Assembly: GCA_946885435.1 (NCBI GenBank)
Contig: CAMPGL010000022.1
Coordinates: forward strand, 1 to 19,925
From: an uncultured Brevundimonas sp.
Lineage (GTDB): Bacteria; Pseudomonadota; Alphaproteobacteria; Caulobacterales; Caulobacteraceae
Reading direction: 5' to 3'
Length of the DNA stretch: 19,925 bases
A program made the translations under genes and the position numbers. Below are positions 1-7,825 of this stretch, one piece after another (position 1 is the stretch's first letter; the number at the start of each line of letters is the position of its first letter). The notes beneath the pieces are model-generated. The model saw only the letters and a program-made list of their open reading frames with translations, was not told where the DNA came from and ran no database searches.

Positions 1-541
1 TCTTGCGGCTGATGCCGCCGCCCTTGCCGGTGTTGGGCATGAGCACGCAGTAGCGACCGGCGAGCGACAGCCAGGTGGTCAAGGCCGCGCCCTTGCCGCC
101 GCGCTCTTCCTTGACGACCTGCACCAGCAGGATCTGCCGGCGGCGGATGACTTCCTGGATCTTGTAGCGCCGCATCAGGCGGCGGCGCAGCTTGGCTTCC
201 TCGGCGGGCAGGCCCTCGTCGTGATCGTCCTCTTCGGCGTCCGCGACGTCTTCCTCGGTGTCCGCCTCGGCCATGATGGCTTCGCGGTCGGCGACCGGGA
301 TCTGGTAGTAGTCCGGGTGAATTTCATTGAAGGCGAGGAAACCGTGCCGGTTCCCGCCGTACTCGATGAAGGCCGCCTGGAGACTGGGCTCCACGCGGGT
401 GACCTTGGCTAGATAGATGTTGCCGCGAAGCTGTTTCCTGTCGCGGCTTTCGAAGTCGAATTCTTCAACCCGTTGGTCGTTGACGACGGCGACGCGCGTC
501 TCTTCCGCGTGCGCCGCATCGATCAGCATGATCTTGGACAT
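1..541 (-). CDS. rne: Ribonuclease E, N-terminal part (partial)
   Basis: This is the first 180 codons of the endoribonuclease that starts mRNA decay and matures rRNA; the gene continues past the left edge. The ATG at 541-539 gives MSKIMLIDAAHAEETRVAVV, the usual alphaproteobacterial RNase E opening. It is followed by the S1 RNA-binding segment, with LRGNIYLAKVTRVEPSLQAA and AAFIEYGGNRHGFLAFNEIH at about residues 35-75. An acidic insert rich in Glu and Asp at about residues 90-115 interrupts the S1 domain, as is usual in this lineage. After it come YKIQEVIRRRQ and VQVVKEERGGKGAALTT, then the start of the 5'-sensor region. A GGAG lies about 11-13 nt upstream of the start. The gene is divergent from the amidase gene across a 413-bp gap. 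The catalytic DNase I-like and Zn-link parts lie outside the window. Confidence 0.96.
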   Translation of the reverse strand, partial: MSKIMLIDAAHAEETRVAVVNDQRVEEFDFESRDRKQLRGNIYLAKVTRVEPSLQAAFIEYGGNRHGFLAFNEIHPDYYQIPVADREAIMAEADTEEDVADAEEDDHDEGLPAEEAKLRRRLMRRYKIQEVIRRRQILLVQVVKEERGGKGAALTTWLSLAGRYCVLMPNTGKGGGISRK

Positions 542-954
542 GTAAGGCAGTGTCTCCAGGGCGCGCACGGGCCACGACCGTCGTGCGGTCGTCGGCGGCT
601 CGCCGAATTGGGTGGGGGGCGCGCGAGGCGAAGCCGGCGGCGCCTTGATCGGCGGTCGCGGCGTTCAGCCGGAATGTGGCGGTCGCGGTGCGGCCCATGG
701 GGTCTTGTCTCTGTCGGTCGCACGCCTTGGCGCGCGGGACTGGCGGCAGCGACTGCTCTCTTTGGAGGGGAGCGATCTCTTGCGCCGGGGTCGCCGGCCC
801 TGAAGCGGTCCGTCAACGAACCTTAGCTGGGCGAGCGGCGCGACATTAGCAAGGGTGACGGGGTGAATGAAAGGCCGAACTGCGGCGCGGCCCCTTAACA
901 CATCGCCCACCGTGATCTGCGATACTGCCAGTTCAGGGTTAAGGGAGTCGGGCC
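542..954. other. Divergent intergenic region with RNase E leader hairpins
   Basis: This 413-bp gap lies between rne (minus) and the amidase gene (plus). I find no convincing gene in it; open frames here are short, Arg-rich and unlike known proteins. Next to rne are two hairpins: a 7-bp stem at 574-580/586-592 and a 5-bp stem at 593-597/601-605. On the amidase side there is a 7-bp inverted repeat, CCCTTAA at 892-898 and TTAAGGG at 939-945. The second arm overlaps the ribosome binding site AAGGGAG (941-947) of the GTG start at 955. Both promoters must lie here, but I cannot place them with confidence. RNase E of E. coli binds structured elements in its own leader to autoregulate, so a similar role for these hairpins is possible; that is inference. 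Confidence 0.5.
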
Positions 955-2169
955 GTGGGCCTCGCAGGCGTGGTCAAGGCGGTGTTCGGAAGCGGCCGGC
1001 GTATCGCCGCCGCCCTGACCGCGCTCGCCGTGTTCGCCACCGGCGCCATGGCCGCGGGCCAGGGCCTGGCCGACGGACCGGAGCGCGGCGACCTCGTACG
1101 TGTCCGATTCGGCGGAGACGCCCAGCAGACCCGCGTCGTCATCGAACTGACCCGCTCGGCCACCGCAAGGCTGCTGGATCAGAACGGCGAGCCGCGCCTG
1201 GTCGTCGCCCTGCCGGGGGTCGACGCCGGTGAGGGCCTGACGGGCCACGGCGTCGGGCTGGTTCGCACCTATGAAGTGGATCAGGCGGCGGGCGCGGCCC
1301 GGCTTCGCCTGACGCTGGCCCGGCCCGCCGAGGTGAGCCGCCGCTTCCTGCTGCCGCCCGGCGACGGGGTGGAGGTCTATCGCTACGTCATCGACCTGGC
1401 CGCGCCGGGCGCCCCGACGACGCGCGCCGAAGATCGGCAGGCGCCTCCGCCGGTCGAGACACGCCCCGATGCGCCGCCCGAGCGGCGCGTGGTGGTTATC
1501 GACGCCGGCCATGGCGGGACTGATCCCGGCGCTCTGGGCGCGCGAGTGCAGGAGCGTGAAATCACCCTCGCCGCCGCGCTCGAACTCCGTCGCCAGCTGG
1601 AGGCCACAGGACGGTATCGGGTCGTCCTGACCCGCTCGACCGACGTGCTTGTGCCGCACGCGCGGCGCGTCCAGATCGCGCGCGAAGCGGGCGCGGACCT
1701 GTTCATTTCCCTGCACGCCGATTCCGGCCCCAACCCCCAGACCCGAGGGGCCAGCGTCTACACCCTGTCCGACCGGGGCGCGGACCGCGCGGCGCGCGAG
1801 GCGCTGGGCGGCGGCCGCTATGGCGGCATCGATCTGCCGGCCGGCGATCCCTCGGTGCGGCGCGTGCTGCTCGACCTGACCCAGCGTGCGACCCTGAACC
1901 GGTCTTCGGTCTTTGCGGGCGAGCTGCTGAATTCCATCGGCCGCGAGGCGCCGCTGCTGGAACGCAGCCACCGCGACGACAACTTCGCCGTCCTTCTGGC
2001 CCCCGACGTGCCGGCGGTGCTGCTGGAGATGGGCTTCATCACCAATCCGGACGACGAGGCTCTGCTCAGCGATTCGGGCGGGCGCAGCCGGCTGATGGGG
2101 GCGGTGGTGCGCGCCATCGACTCCTATTTCGCCCCGGACTCCTCGGGAGCGAGGGCTGCGGCGCCCTAA
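955..2169 (+). CDS. amiC: N-acetylmuramoyl-L-alanine amidase (AMIN + Amidase_3)
   Basis: This periplasmic zinc amidase cuts the bond between MurNAc and the stem peptide, as needed for daughter-cell separation. The protein has 404 residues. A signal peptide spans about residues 1-33 (hydrophobic AAALTALAVFATG, then AMA and Ala). An AMIN-like beta domain lies at about 45-150, and a Pro-rich linker at 150-175. The Amidase_3 domain at about 178-398 shows zinc ligands His186 (VIDAGHGGTD), Glu200 (VQEREITL) and His254 (ISLHAD), plus catalytic Glu358 in LLEMGFITNP. An insert at about 285-345 matches the regulatory helix region of AmiA/B/C types. The GTG start at 955 is supported by AAGGGAG seven bases upstream and by a proper signal sequence. 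The PBP1A gene follows after 80 bp on the same strand. Confidence 0.95.
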   Translation: MGLAGVVKAVFGSGRRIAAALTALAVFATGAMAAGQGLADGPERGDLVRVRFGGDAQQTRVVIELTRSATARLLDQNGEPRLVVALPGVDAGEGLTGHGVGLVRTYEVDQAAGAARLRLTLARPAEVSRRFLLPPGDGVEVYRYVIDLAAPGAPTTRAEDRQAPPPVETRPDAPPERRVVVIDAGHGGTDPGALGARVQEREITLAAALELRRQLEATGRYRVVLTRSTDVLVPHARRVQIAREAGADLFISLHADSGPNPQTRGASVYTLSDRGADRAAREALGGGRYGGIDLPAGDPSVRRVLLDLTQRATLNRSSVFAGELLNSIGREAPLLERSHRDDNFAVLLAPDVPAVLLEMGFITNPDDEALLSDSGGRSRLMGAVVRAIDSYFAPDSSGARAAAP

Positions 2170-2249
2170 ACGCTTTTCCATCCGGCGGGCTCGGGCTAAT
2201 CCTTGGTGAGGCGCGACGCAGCGTCCGTCGCCGCCCCGGGAGCAGCTTA

Positions 2250-4673
2250 GTGAAGTCAGCCGAGCGTTGGTTCGTCATGGCCGGCATAGCCGTGCTCGGC
2301 GCCGTCGCGGTGGCCGGCATGTGCCTGGCGATCTATTCCGCCTACCTGTTCCACGATCTGCCCGACGCCGGAGAGCTGGCCGAGTACCGGCCGCCGACGG
2401 CGACGCGGGTCTACGCCTGGGACGGCACCCTGATCGGCGAGTTCTCGCAGGAACGCCGCATCTTCGTGCCCTACGAGCAGATCCCGCCGGTGGTGGTTCA
2501 GGCCTTTCTGGCCGCCGAGGATCGCCACTTCTTCCAGCACGGCGGCGTGGACGTGGCGGGTCTCGGCCGCGCCATGGCCAAGAACGTGGTCAACCTTCTG
2601 CGCGGCCGGCGGCTCGAGGGCGGTTCGACCATCACCCAGCAGGTCGCCAAAAACGTCCTGCTGACCAACGACTCGACGATCGGCCGCAAGGTGCGCGAGG
2701 CGATCCTCGCCCAGCGGCTGGAGGCGGTGCTCACCAAGGAGCAGATCCTCGAACTCTATCTGAACGAGATCTTCCTGGGTTATCGCTCCTATGGGGTGGC
2801 GGCCGCGGCCTACAACTACTTCGGCAAGTCGCTGGACCAGCTGACGCCGGCGGAGGCTGCCTTCCTCGCCGCCCTGCCCAAGGGGCCGAACAACTATCAC
2901 CCGCGCCGCCGCACCGAGGCGGCGACCGAGCGCCGCAACTGGATCCTGGGCCAGATGCGCGAGATCGGCTGGCTGACCCGAGAACAGGAACAGGAGGCCA
3001 TCGCTTCGCCGCTGGTGGTCCAGGATGCGCCGCGCCGGGCTCAGTACCAGGACGCCGACTATTTCGTCGAAGAGGCGCGCCGCCGCGCGCTCGGCCAGTT
3101 CGGCCAGGACGTGAACCGCGGCGGCTACTACATGCGCACGACGCTGGACCCACGCCTGCAGTCGATCGCCCGCGATTCCCTCATGGCGGGTCTCGAGGCC
3201 TATGACCGCCGCCACGGCTGGCGCGGGGCCTGGGGCAACGTCCAGATCGCCGAAGGCTGGCAGGAGCAGGCCCAGGAGGAGTCGCCGCCGCGTGAGCGCC
3301 GCCGCTGGCAGGCCGCCGTGGTCGAAAGCGTCTCTGGCAACAATGTCGGCATCCTGCTGGCGTCGGACGGGTCTTCCGGTCAGCTGCTGGCCGCCGACGC
3401 CGCCTGGGCCAACGCCGGGGCGGGCCTGAACCGGGGCGATCTGATCTTCGTCGAGCCGCTGGAGGAGGGAGGCTACGGCTTGCGCCAGATCCCGGCGGTG
3501 AACGGGGCCCTGGTCGCCATCGAGCCCTTCTCCGGACGGGTCGTGGCCATGGTCGGCGGCTATTCCTATTCGCTGTCGAGCTTCAACCGGGCGACCCAGG
3601 CGGAGCGCCAGCCGGGCTCGGCCTTCAAGCCCTTCGTCTACGCCTCGGCGCTCGAGACGGAGTTCACCCCGGCCTCGATCATCGTGGACGGGCCGATTTC
3701 GCTGCCGGGCGCCAACGGAGAGCGCTGGAACCCGCAGAACTACAGCCGTCGCTACTACGGACCGCAGTCGATCCGGCGTGGTCTGGAGCTGTCCCGCAAC
3801 CTGATGACGGTGCGCCTGGCCCAGAGCGTCGGCATGCAGCGCATCCGCGAGGACGCCATCCGTTTCGGCGCGGTCACCGACATGGAGCCGGTGCTGTCGA
3901 TGGCGCTCGGCGCGGGCGAGACCACGCCGCTCAGGCTGACGGCCGCCTACGCCGCCTTCGCCAACGGCGGCCGCCGGGTGACGCCGCACCTGATCGAGCT
4001 GGTTCAGGACCGCAATGGCGAGACCATCTGGAGCGCGGAGCGGGATCTCGAGCCCGTGCGCGCCTGCCGTACCTGCGACCGCAACTTCGACGGGCGTGAG
4101 AGCCCGCGCGTGCCCCAGCCGGGCGAGCAGGTGATGGACCCCATCACCGCCTACCAGATCACCTCCATGCTCGAAGGCGTGGTCCAGCGCGGCACCGCCA
4201 CCCAGGTGCGGGTGCTGGAGCGCCCGGTCGCCGGCAAGACCGGCACCACCAATGACTACCGGTCCGCCTGGTTCGTCGGCTACACGCCCGACCTCGTGGT
4301 TGGGGTCTTCGTCGGCTTCGACGACAACCGCTCGCTCGGCGAGGGCGAGGTCGGCGGCGTGGCCTCGGTGCCGATCTTCGTCGACTTCATGGAAGAGGCG
4401 ATGCGCGACCGCCCCGTGCTGCAGTTCCGCCGTCCGGCCAATGCGGTCTGGCGCAATGTCCGCGGGATCGAGGAAGCCTTCCGCCCCGGCACCGAGATCG
4501 CCCGCGAGGAGACGCGCCGCCCCTCGGCCGAGCGCCAGACCTACGCGCCGCTCGACGGCGTGCCTTACAATCCAGGACCGCGTGTTCCGGAAGACGAGCG
4601 GCCGCCCGCGCCGCCGCCGATCGCGCCCCCGCCCAAGAACGATCCGCCCGAGGACCTCAGCGGTCTGTTCTGA
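2250..4673 (+). CDS. mrcA: Bifunctional penicillin-binding protein 1A
   Basis: This class A PBP polymerises lipid II into glycan strands and cross-links the peptides, on the periplasmic face of the inner membrane. It has 807 residues, typical for the family. A short cytoplasmic tail and one membrane anchor (about 9-33) come first. The GT51 glycosyltransferase (about 55-230) has catalytic Glu90 in AAEDRHFF and the EGGSTITQQ motif at 123-131. The transpeptidase (about 420-740) shows the SxxK motif SAFK at 457-460, SRN at 515-517 and KTGTT at 663-667. An OB-like insert lies between the two domains, at about 320-415. A Pro-rich tail closes the protein. The GTG start at 2250 follows GGGAG seven bases upstream; an internal ATG ten codons in would cut into the N-terminal tail. 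Confidence 0.96.
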   Translation: MKSAERWFVMAGIAVLGAVAVAGMCLAIYSAYLFHDLPDAGELAEYRPPTATRVYAWDGTLIGEFSQERRIFVPYEQIPPVVVQAFLAAEDRHFFQHGGVDVAGLGRAMAKNVVNLLRGRRLEGGSTITQQVAKNVLLTNDSTIGRKVREAILAQRLEAVLTKEQILELYLNEIFLGYRSYGVAAAAYNYFGKSLDQLTPAEAAFLAALPKGPNNYHPRRRTEAATERRNWILGQMREIGWLTREQEQEAIASPLVVQDAPRRAQYQDADYFVEEARRRALGQFGQDVNRGGYYMRTTLDPRLQSIARDSLMAGLEAYDRRHGWRGAWGNVQIAEGWQEQAQEESPPRERRRWQAAVVESVSGNNVGILLASDGSSGQLLAADAAWANAGAGLNRGDLIFVEPLEEGGYGLRQIPAVNGALVAIEPFSGRVVAMVGGYSYSLSSFNRATQAERQPGSAFKPFVYASALETEFTPASIIVDGPISLPGANGERWNPQNYSRRYYGPQSIRRGLELSRNLMTVRLAQSVGMQRIREDAIRFGAVTDMEPVLSMALGAGETTPLRLTAAYAAFANGGRRVTPHLIELVQDRNGETIWSAERDLEPVRACRTCDRNFDGRESPRVPQPGEQVMDPITAYQITSMLEGVVQRGTATQVRVLERPVAGKTGTTNDYRSAWFVGYTPDLVVGVFVGFDDNRSLGEGEVGGVASVPIFVDFMEEAMRDRPVLQFRRPANAVWRNVRGIEEAFRPGTEIAREETRRPSAERQTYAPLDGVPYNPGPRVPEDERPPAPPPIAPPPKNDPPEDLSGLF

Positions 4674-4735
4674 TCGCGGGTTGTCTGTCCCCGCCGGGGA
4701 GCCTATCTGGGCCGCCTTCCGTACTGGAGTTGCAC

Positions 4736-5858
4736 ATGAGACCGGATGTCGAGGCCATGAAGGCCGACATCGAGCAGAGCATCGCTCTGCTCAGGAGGCG
4801 TCTTTGACTGGGAGCCCGCGCTCCGAAAGCTCGATGAGCTGAACGCCCGGGTCGAGGACCCGACGCTTTGGGACAAGCCCGAGGACGCCCAGGCCGTGAT
4901 GCGCGAACGCCAGCGCATCCAGGGCCAGGTCGACGCCGTCCGCGAGATGGAGACCGGGCTGGAGGAGGGCGTCATGCTCTCCGAAATGGCCGACGAGGAG
5001 GGCGACGAGGCCGCGCTGGAGGACGCGCGCGCCCAGCTGCGCGCCATCAAGGACCGCGCCGCCCGCGCCGAGCTCGAGGCGCTGCTGTCCGGCGAGGCCG
5101 ACGCCAACGACGCCTATCTCGAAGTGAACTCAGGCGCCGGCGGGACCGAATCCAACGACTGGGCCGGCATGCTGCTGCGCATGTACACCCGCTGGGCCAA
5201 CGCCCGGGGCTATGAGGTCGAACTTCAGGAAGAGACGGCCGGCGAGCAGGCGGGCATCAAGTCCGCCACCCTGATGATCAAGGGGCCGAACGCCTATGGC
5301 TGGCTGAAGTCGGAATCGGGCGTGCACCGGCTGGTGCGCATCAGCCCCTATGATTCCAGCGCGCGGCGCCACACCAGCTTCGCCTCGGTCGGCGTGTCGC
5401 CGGTCGTGGACGACACCATCGAGATCGAGATCAATCCGGCCGACGTCCGCACCGACACCTATCGGGCCTCGGGCGCCGGCGGCCAGCACGTCAACAAGAC
5501 CGACTCGGCGGTGCGCCTGACGCACATTCCGACCAACACGGTCGTCGCCTGCCAGATGGGCCGCTCACAGCACCAGAACCGCGAGGAAGCCTGGCGGATG
5601 CTGCGCGCGCGCCTCTACGAACTGGAGCTGCAGAAGCGCGAGGCCGCCGCCCAGGCGCTGGCCGACGCCAAGACCGACATCGGCTGGGGGCACCAGATCC
5701 GCTCCTATGTCCTGCAGCCGTACCAGATGGTGAAGGACCTGCGCACCGAGGTCGAAACCTCGGACACCCAGGGCGTGCTCGACGGCGACCTCGACGCCTT
5801 CATGGGCGCCGCCCTGGCCCAGCGCGTCGGCGCCACCCGCGGCGAGACGGCGGAGTAG
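4736..5858 (+). CDS. prfB: Peptide chain release factor 2 (programmed +1 frameshift)
   Basis: RF2 releases finished proteins at UGA and UAA codons. Translation starts at ATG 4736 (GGAG seven bases upstream) and meets an in-frame TGA at 4805 after 23 codons. A +1 slip on CTT continues the protein in the next frame, from GAC at 4806 to the TAG ending at 5858, giving about 373 residues, near the normal RF2 length. The N-terminal helical domain is followed by the peptide-anticodon loop near residue 204 (SPY; the classical tripeptide is SPF) and the catalytic GGQ motif near residue 249, in [16 protein letters not shown]. An annotation that does not model the frameshift would start the gene late, for example at the GTG at 4896, and lose the N-terminus. 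It sits 62 bp after the PBP1A gene on the same strand and is convergent with the bactofilin gene. Confidence 0.96.
4793..4808 (+). promoter_or_regulatory. RF2 autoregulatory +1 frameshift site
   Basis: The sequence reads AGG AGG CGT CTT TGA C. An internal Shine-Dalgarno-like AGGAGG lies three bases before the slippery CTT, which is followed by UGA and C. The element spacing is the same as in the well-studied E. coli prfB site (SD-like hexamer, one codon, CUU UGA C). When RF2 is scarce the ribosome pauses at UGA and slips forward by one base, making more RF2. The protein on both sides of the junction is RF2-like, which supports real recoding rather than a sequencing error. Confidence 0.93.
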
Positions 5859-5881
5859 GGGCGCGACCGAAGCCGCGCCCT
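5858..5881. terminator. Hairpin between convergent prfB and bactofilin genes
   Basis: GGGCGCG (5859-5865) pairs with CGCGCCC (5874-5880) around an 8-nt loop, with a G-T wobble at the base. It fills almost the whole 29-bp gap between two convergent stop codons, so it could end transcription from both sides. There is no clear T-run, which is common in GC-rich genomes. Confidence 0.45.
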
Positions 5882-5887
5882 ACCAGA

Positions 5888-6442
5888 TCAGGCGCCTGGC
5901 TTCAGTTCGATGACCTGCGGATCGGCCGACGGGGCCGGAGCCGGGGCCGGGGCAGGCTGCGGGGTCGGCGCGGCGGCCGCCTGGCCCGGGCGGGCCTGGA
6001 GGCAGCGGCCCTGGAAGTAGGCGCCGACCTCGATGGCGAGCTGCTCGTGATTGATGTCGCCGTCGACATAGGCGGTGCCGAGCAGGCGGACCTGCTTGCC
6101 TGTCACCGAACCGACCACGCGACCGCGAACTTCGACGGCGTCAGCCTGCACCGAGCCCTCGACCGCGCCGGTCTCGCCGACGACCAGACGCCCGACGCGG
6201 ACGTCGCCCTTGATGGAGCCATCGATCTGCAGCTCGCCCGAGCCGGAGATGTTGCCCTCGAATACGAGGTCGGACGACAGGACCGAGGCGCCGCGGGCCG
6301 GGCGGGGCGCGGCGGCCGGAGCAGCGGCGGCGGGCGCCTGCGGGCTGGCCGGACGGCCCGGCGACGGCAGGTCGGGAAGCGGCGGGATCGGCGGCTGGGC
6401 CTGGGCCTTGGGCGCAGGGTTAGTCTTCGGCTTGTTGAACAT
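5888..6442 (-). CDS. bacA: Bactofilin (polymer-forming cytoskeletal protein)
   Basis: Bactofilins self-assemble without nucleotides into filaments on the inner membrane and recruit wall enzymes; in Caulobacter they act at the stalk base. The protein has 184 residues. It opens with MFNKPK, similar to the short membrane-targeting N-terminus known in bactofilins. A Pro/Ala-rich linker spans about 8-50. The beta-helical core lies at about 52-148, with repeating hydrophobic and glycine pattern (for example GSGELQIDGSIKGDVRVGRL). A second Pro/Ala-rich tail ends the protein. Its first 23 nt overlap the end of the upstream M23 peptidase gene in another frame, so the two are almost certainly co-transcribed and perhaps translationally coupled. 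The paralogue BacB cannot be excluded by sequence alone. Confidence 0.93.
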   Translation of the reverse strand: MFNKPKTNPAPKAQAQPPIPPLPDLPSPGRPASPQAPAAAAPAAAPRPARGASVLSSDLVFEGNISGSGELQIDGSIKGDVRVGRLVVGETGAVEGSVQADAVEVRGRVVGSVTGKQVRLLGTAYVDGDINHEQLAIEVGAYFQGRCLQARPGQAAAAPTPQPAPAPAPAPSADPQVIELKPGA

Positions 6443-7577
6443 AGTCTCCGGCTCTCATGAAACGGGCGGGGTTCTGGGGACGGCCGTTCACCCAGATTTC
6501 GTAGTGCAGGTGCACGCCGGTCGAGCGGCCGGTCGAACCCATGGCGCCGATGCGCTGGCCGATCGCGACGCGTTCGCCGACCTCGACGTTGAAGCCCTGT
6601 AGGTGGGCGTAGCGGGTCTTGAAGCCGCCGCCGTGGTCGATCTCGACGGTGTTGCCATAGCCGGACCGCACGCCGGCGAAGGAGACGACGCCCGGCGCCG
6701 TGGCGCGGATCGGCGTGCCCAGCGGCCCTGCGAAGTCCTGGCCCTGGTGCAGCGCGGGGCGGCGGTTGAAGGGATCGAAGCGGACGCCGAAGCCGGAGGT
6801 GGTCCGCACGCTCGAGGCCGGACGACCGAACGGCAGGCGTTCGGCGGCGTCGGCCAGGGTGCGCATCTCGGACAGGTCGTCCGTGGCGCGGCGGATGCGG
6901 CGCGCGAAGGCCTCGTCCACGTCCAGGATAGCGGCCAGGGCCTCGGGATTGTCGGCGTCGACCAGCGGCCCGCCGAGCGCGTCGGGCGAGGCGGCGTAGG
7001 CCGCCGGGTTCAGCCCGGCGAGGCGGAAGGCCAGGCGCAGCCGTTCGGCGCGGCTGCCGGCAAAGGTTTCAGCGCGGGCGATCAGCCGCTCCTGGTCCAT
7101 GCGGACCGCGATCAGGCGCGCGACCGGCGGGCGGTCGCCTGAAAGGGGCGGGGCGGGAGCCAGTTCCTGCTCGGCCCCGGCGACGCCGCGGAACTGGCTC
7201 ATCACGCGCGTCAGGGCGGCGTGGCGGCGTTCCACCGTATTGGCGAGGTCGTCGATCGAGCCGGAGGTGGCCGCCATGCGGGCCACGGCGCTGTCGAGGC
7301 GCGCCTGCAGGTCGGCGTTCATGCGCTCGGAGGCGGCGCGGACGCGATGGACCTGGCGTTCGGCGGTCAGGCCGGTGACCGCGCCCCAGACGACGCCGCC
7401 CGTCGCAAACAGAAGCCAGCCGCCGAGAAGGACCGCTCCGACCGACAGCATGATCTGGCGGCCTGGTGTCAGGACGTGTCCGGTTATCTCGCCGTCAGGC
7501 GTACGCAGGAACACGTGGCGTTCCGGAAAAACGCGTTCGACGAACGATTTGAGTCGAGCCGCCCGAGCCTTCACCAT
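6420..7577 (-). CDS. Membrane-anchored M23 family metallopeptidase
   Basis: This is a LytM/M23 peptidoglycan endopeptidase, tethered to the inner membrane with its catalytic domain in the periplasm. Counted from ATG 7577 it has 385 residues: a basic cytoplasmic segment (1-40), one membrane helix (about 42-68), a coiled-coil-like stretch (about 71-130), a helical linker, and the M23 domain (about 255-375). Zinc-site residues are visible: HQGQD (His277, Asp281), YAHL (His325) and HLH (His356, His358). M23 enzymes encoded next to bactofilins are known partners (Csd1 with CcmA in Helicobacter; LmdC with BacA in stalked and budding Alphaproteobacteria), and the gene overlap here fits that pairing. 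The start is uncertain: an in-frame GTG at 7595 would add six residues, and neither start has a strong ribosome binding site. Confidence 0.92.
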   Translation of the reverse strand: MVKARAARLKSFVERVFPERHVFLRTPDGEITGHVLTPGRQIMLSVGAVLLGGWLLFATGGVVWGAVTGLTAERQVHRVRAASERMNADLQARLDSAVARMAATSGSIDDLANTVERRHAALTRVMSQFRGVAGAEQELAPAPPLSGDRPPVARLIAVRMDQERLIARAETFAGSRAERLRLAFRLAGLNPAAYAASPDALGGPLVDADNPEALAAILDVDEAFARRIRRATDDLSEMRTLADAAERLPFGRPASSVRTTSGFGVRFDPFNRRPALHQGQDFAGPLGTPIRATAPGVVSFAGVRSGYGNTVEIDHGGGFKTRYAHLQGFNVEVGERVAIGQRIGAMGSTGRSTGVHLHYEIWVNGRPQNPARFMRAGDYVQQAED

Positions 7578-7639
7578 TACCACGCACCCCCACACCCGGC
7601 TTGGCCATATGCCGTAAGTAGCCGAGCGGACGCAACCCT

Positions 7640-7655
7640 GTTCACCCTTCGTTAA
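7640..7655 (-). promoter_or_regulatory. CtrA-box-like element upstream of M23/bactofilin operon
   Basis: Read on the minus strand this is TTAACGAAGGGTGAAC, that is TTAA, seven bases, then TGAAC. The CtrA consensus of Caulobacter is TTAA-N7-TTAA(C), so there is one mismatch. It lies about 63-78 bp before the start codon, where a cell-cycle regulator could act. No matching -10/-35 pair could be fixed, so this is a candidate only. Confidence 0.35.
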
Positions 7656-7753
7656 CCACGAATAGGTGGTGAAACGGCCGCCGAAACAGCTTTGCGGCGA
7701 TTTACTCGCCTCTTAGGGGTAGAGAAACGAATCTGGACGCAAACCGCCCTCCG

Positions 7754-7777
7754 GCCCCCAGCCCTAGTATTGGGGGC
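7754..7777 (-). terminator. Terminator-like hairpin downstream of bcp
   Basis: GCCCCCA (7754-7760) and TGGGGGC (7771-7777) form a 7-bp stem with a 10-nt loop, about 48 nt beyond the bcp stop. There is no T-run in the minus direction. The remaining part of the 230-bp gap up to the M23 gene holds the CtrA-like site and no visible gene. Confidence 0.4.
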
Positions 7778-7825
7778 AGCGTTTCATGCCGTTTAATAGA
7801 TATCGGTAACGCGCCGTTCAGTGCG

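Noticed and set aside
465..698. A 77-residue open frame overlapping the rne start on the same strand
   Set aside because: It is rich in Arg and Ala, ends inside rne in another frame, and resembles no family; it looks like a GC-rich chance frame over the rne leader.
895..2181. A long (428-residue) minus-strand frame opposite the amidase gene
   Set aside because: It is antisense to a clear amidase with all catalytic residues, and its own sequence is low-complexity and without motifs.
2256..3989. A 577-residue minus-strand frame opposite the PBP1A gene
   Set aside because: Long antisense frames are expected in GC-rich coding DNA with strong third-position bias; the sense protein has every class A PBP motif.
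4252..4842. Plus-strand frame across the end of PBP1A and the prfB start
   Set aside because: It is Arg/Ser-rich, shifted from PBP1A, and runs through the prfB frameshift site; the two flanking genes explain the sequence.
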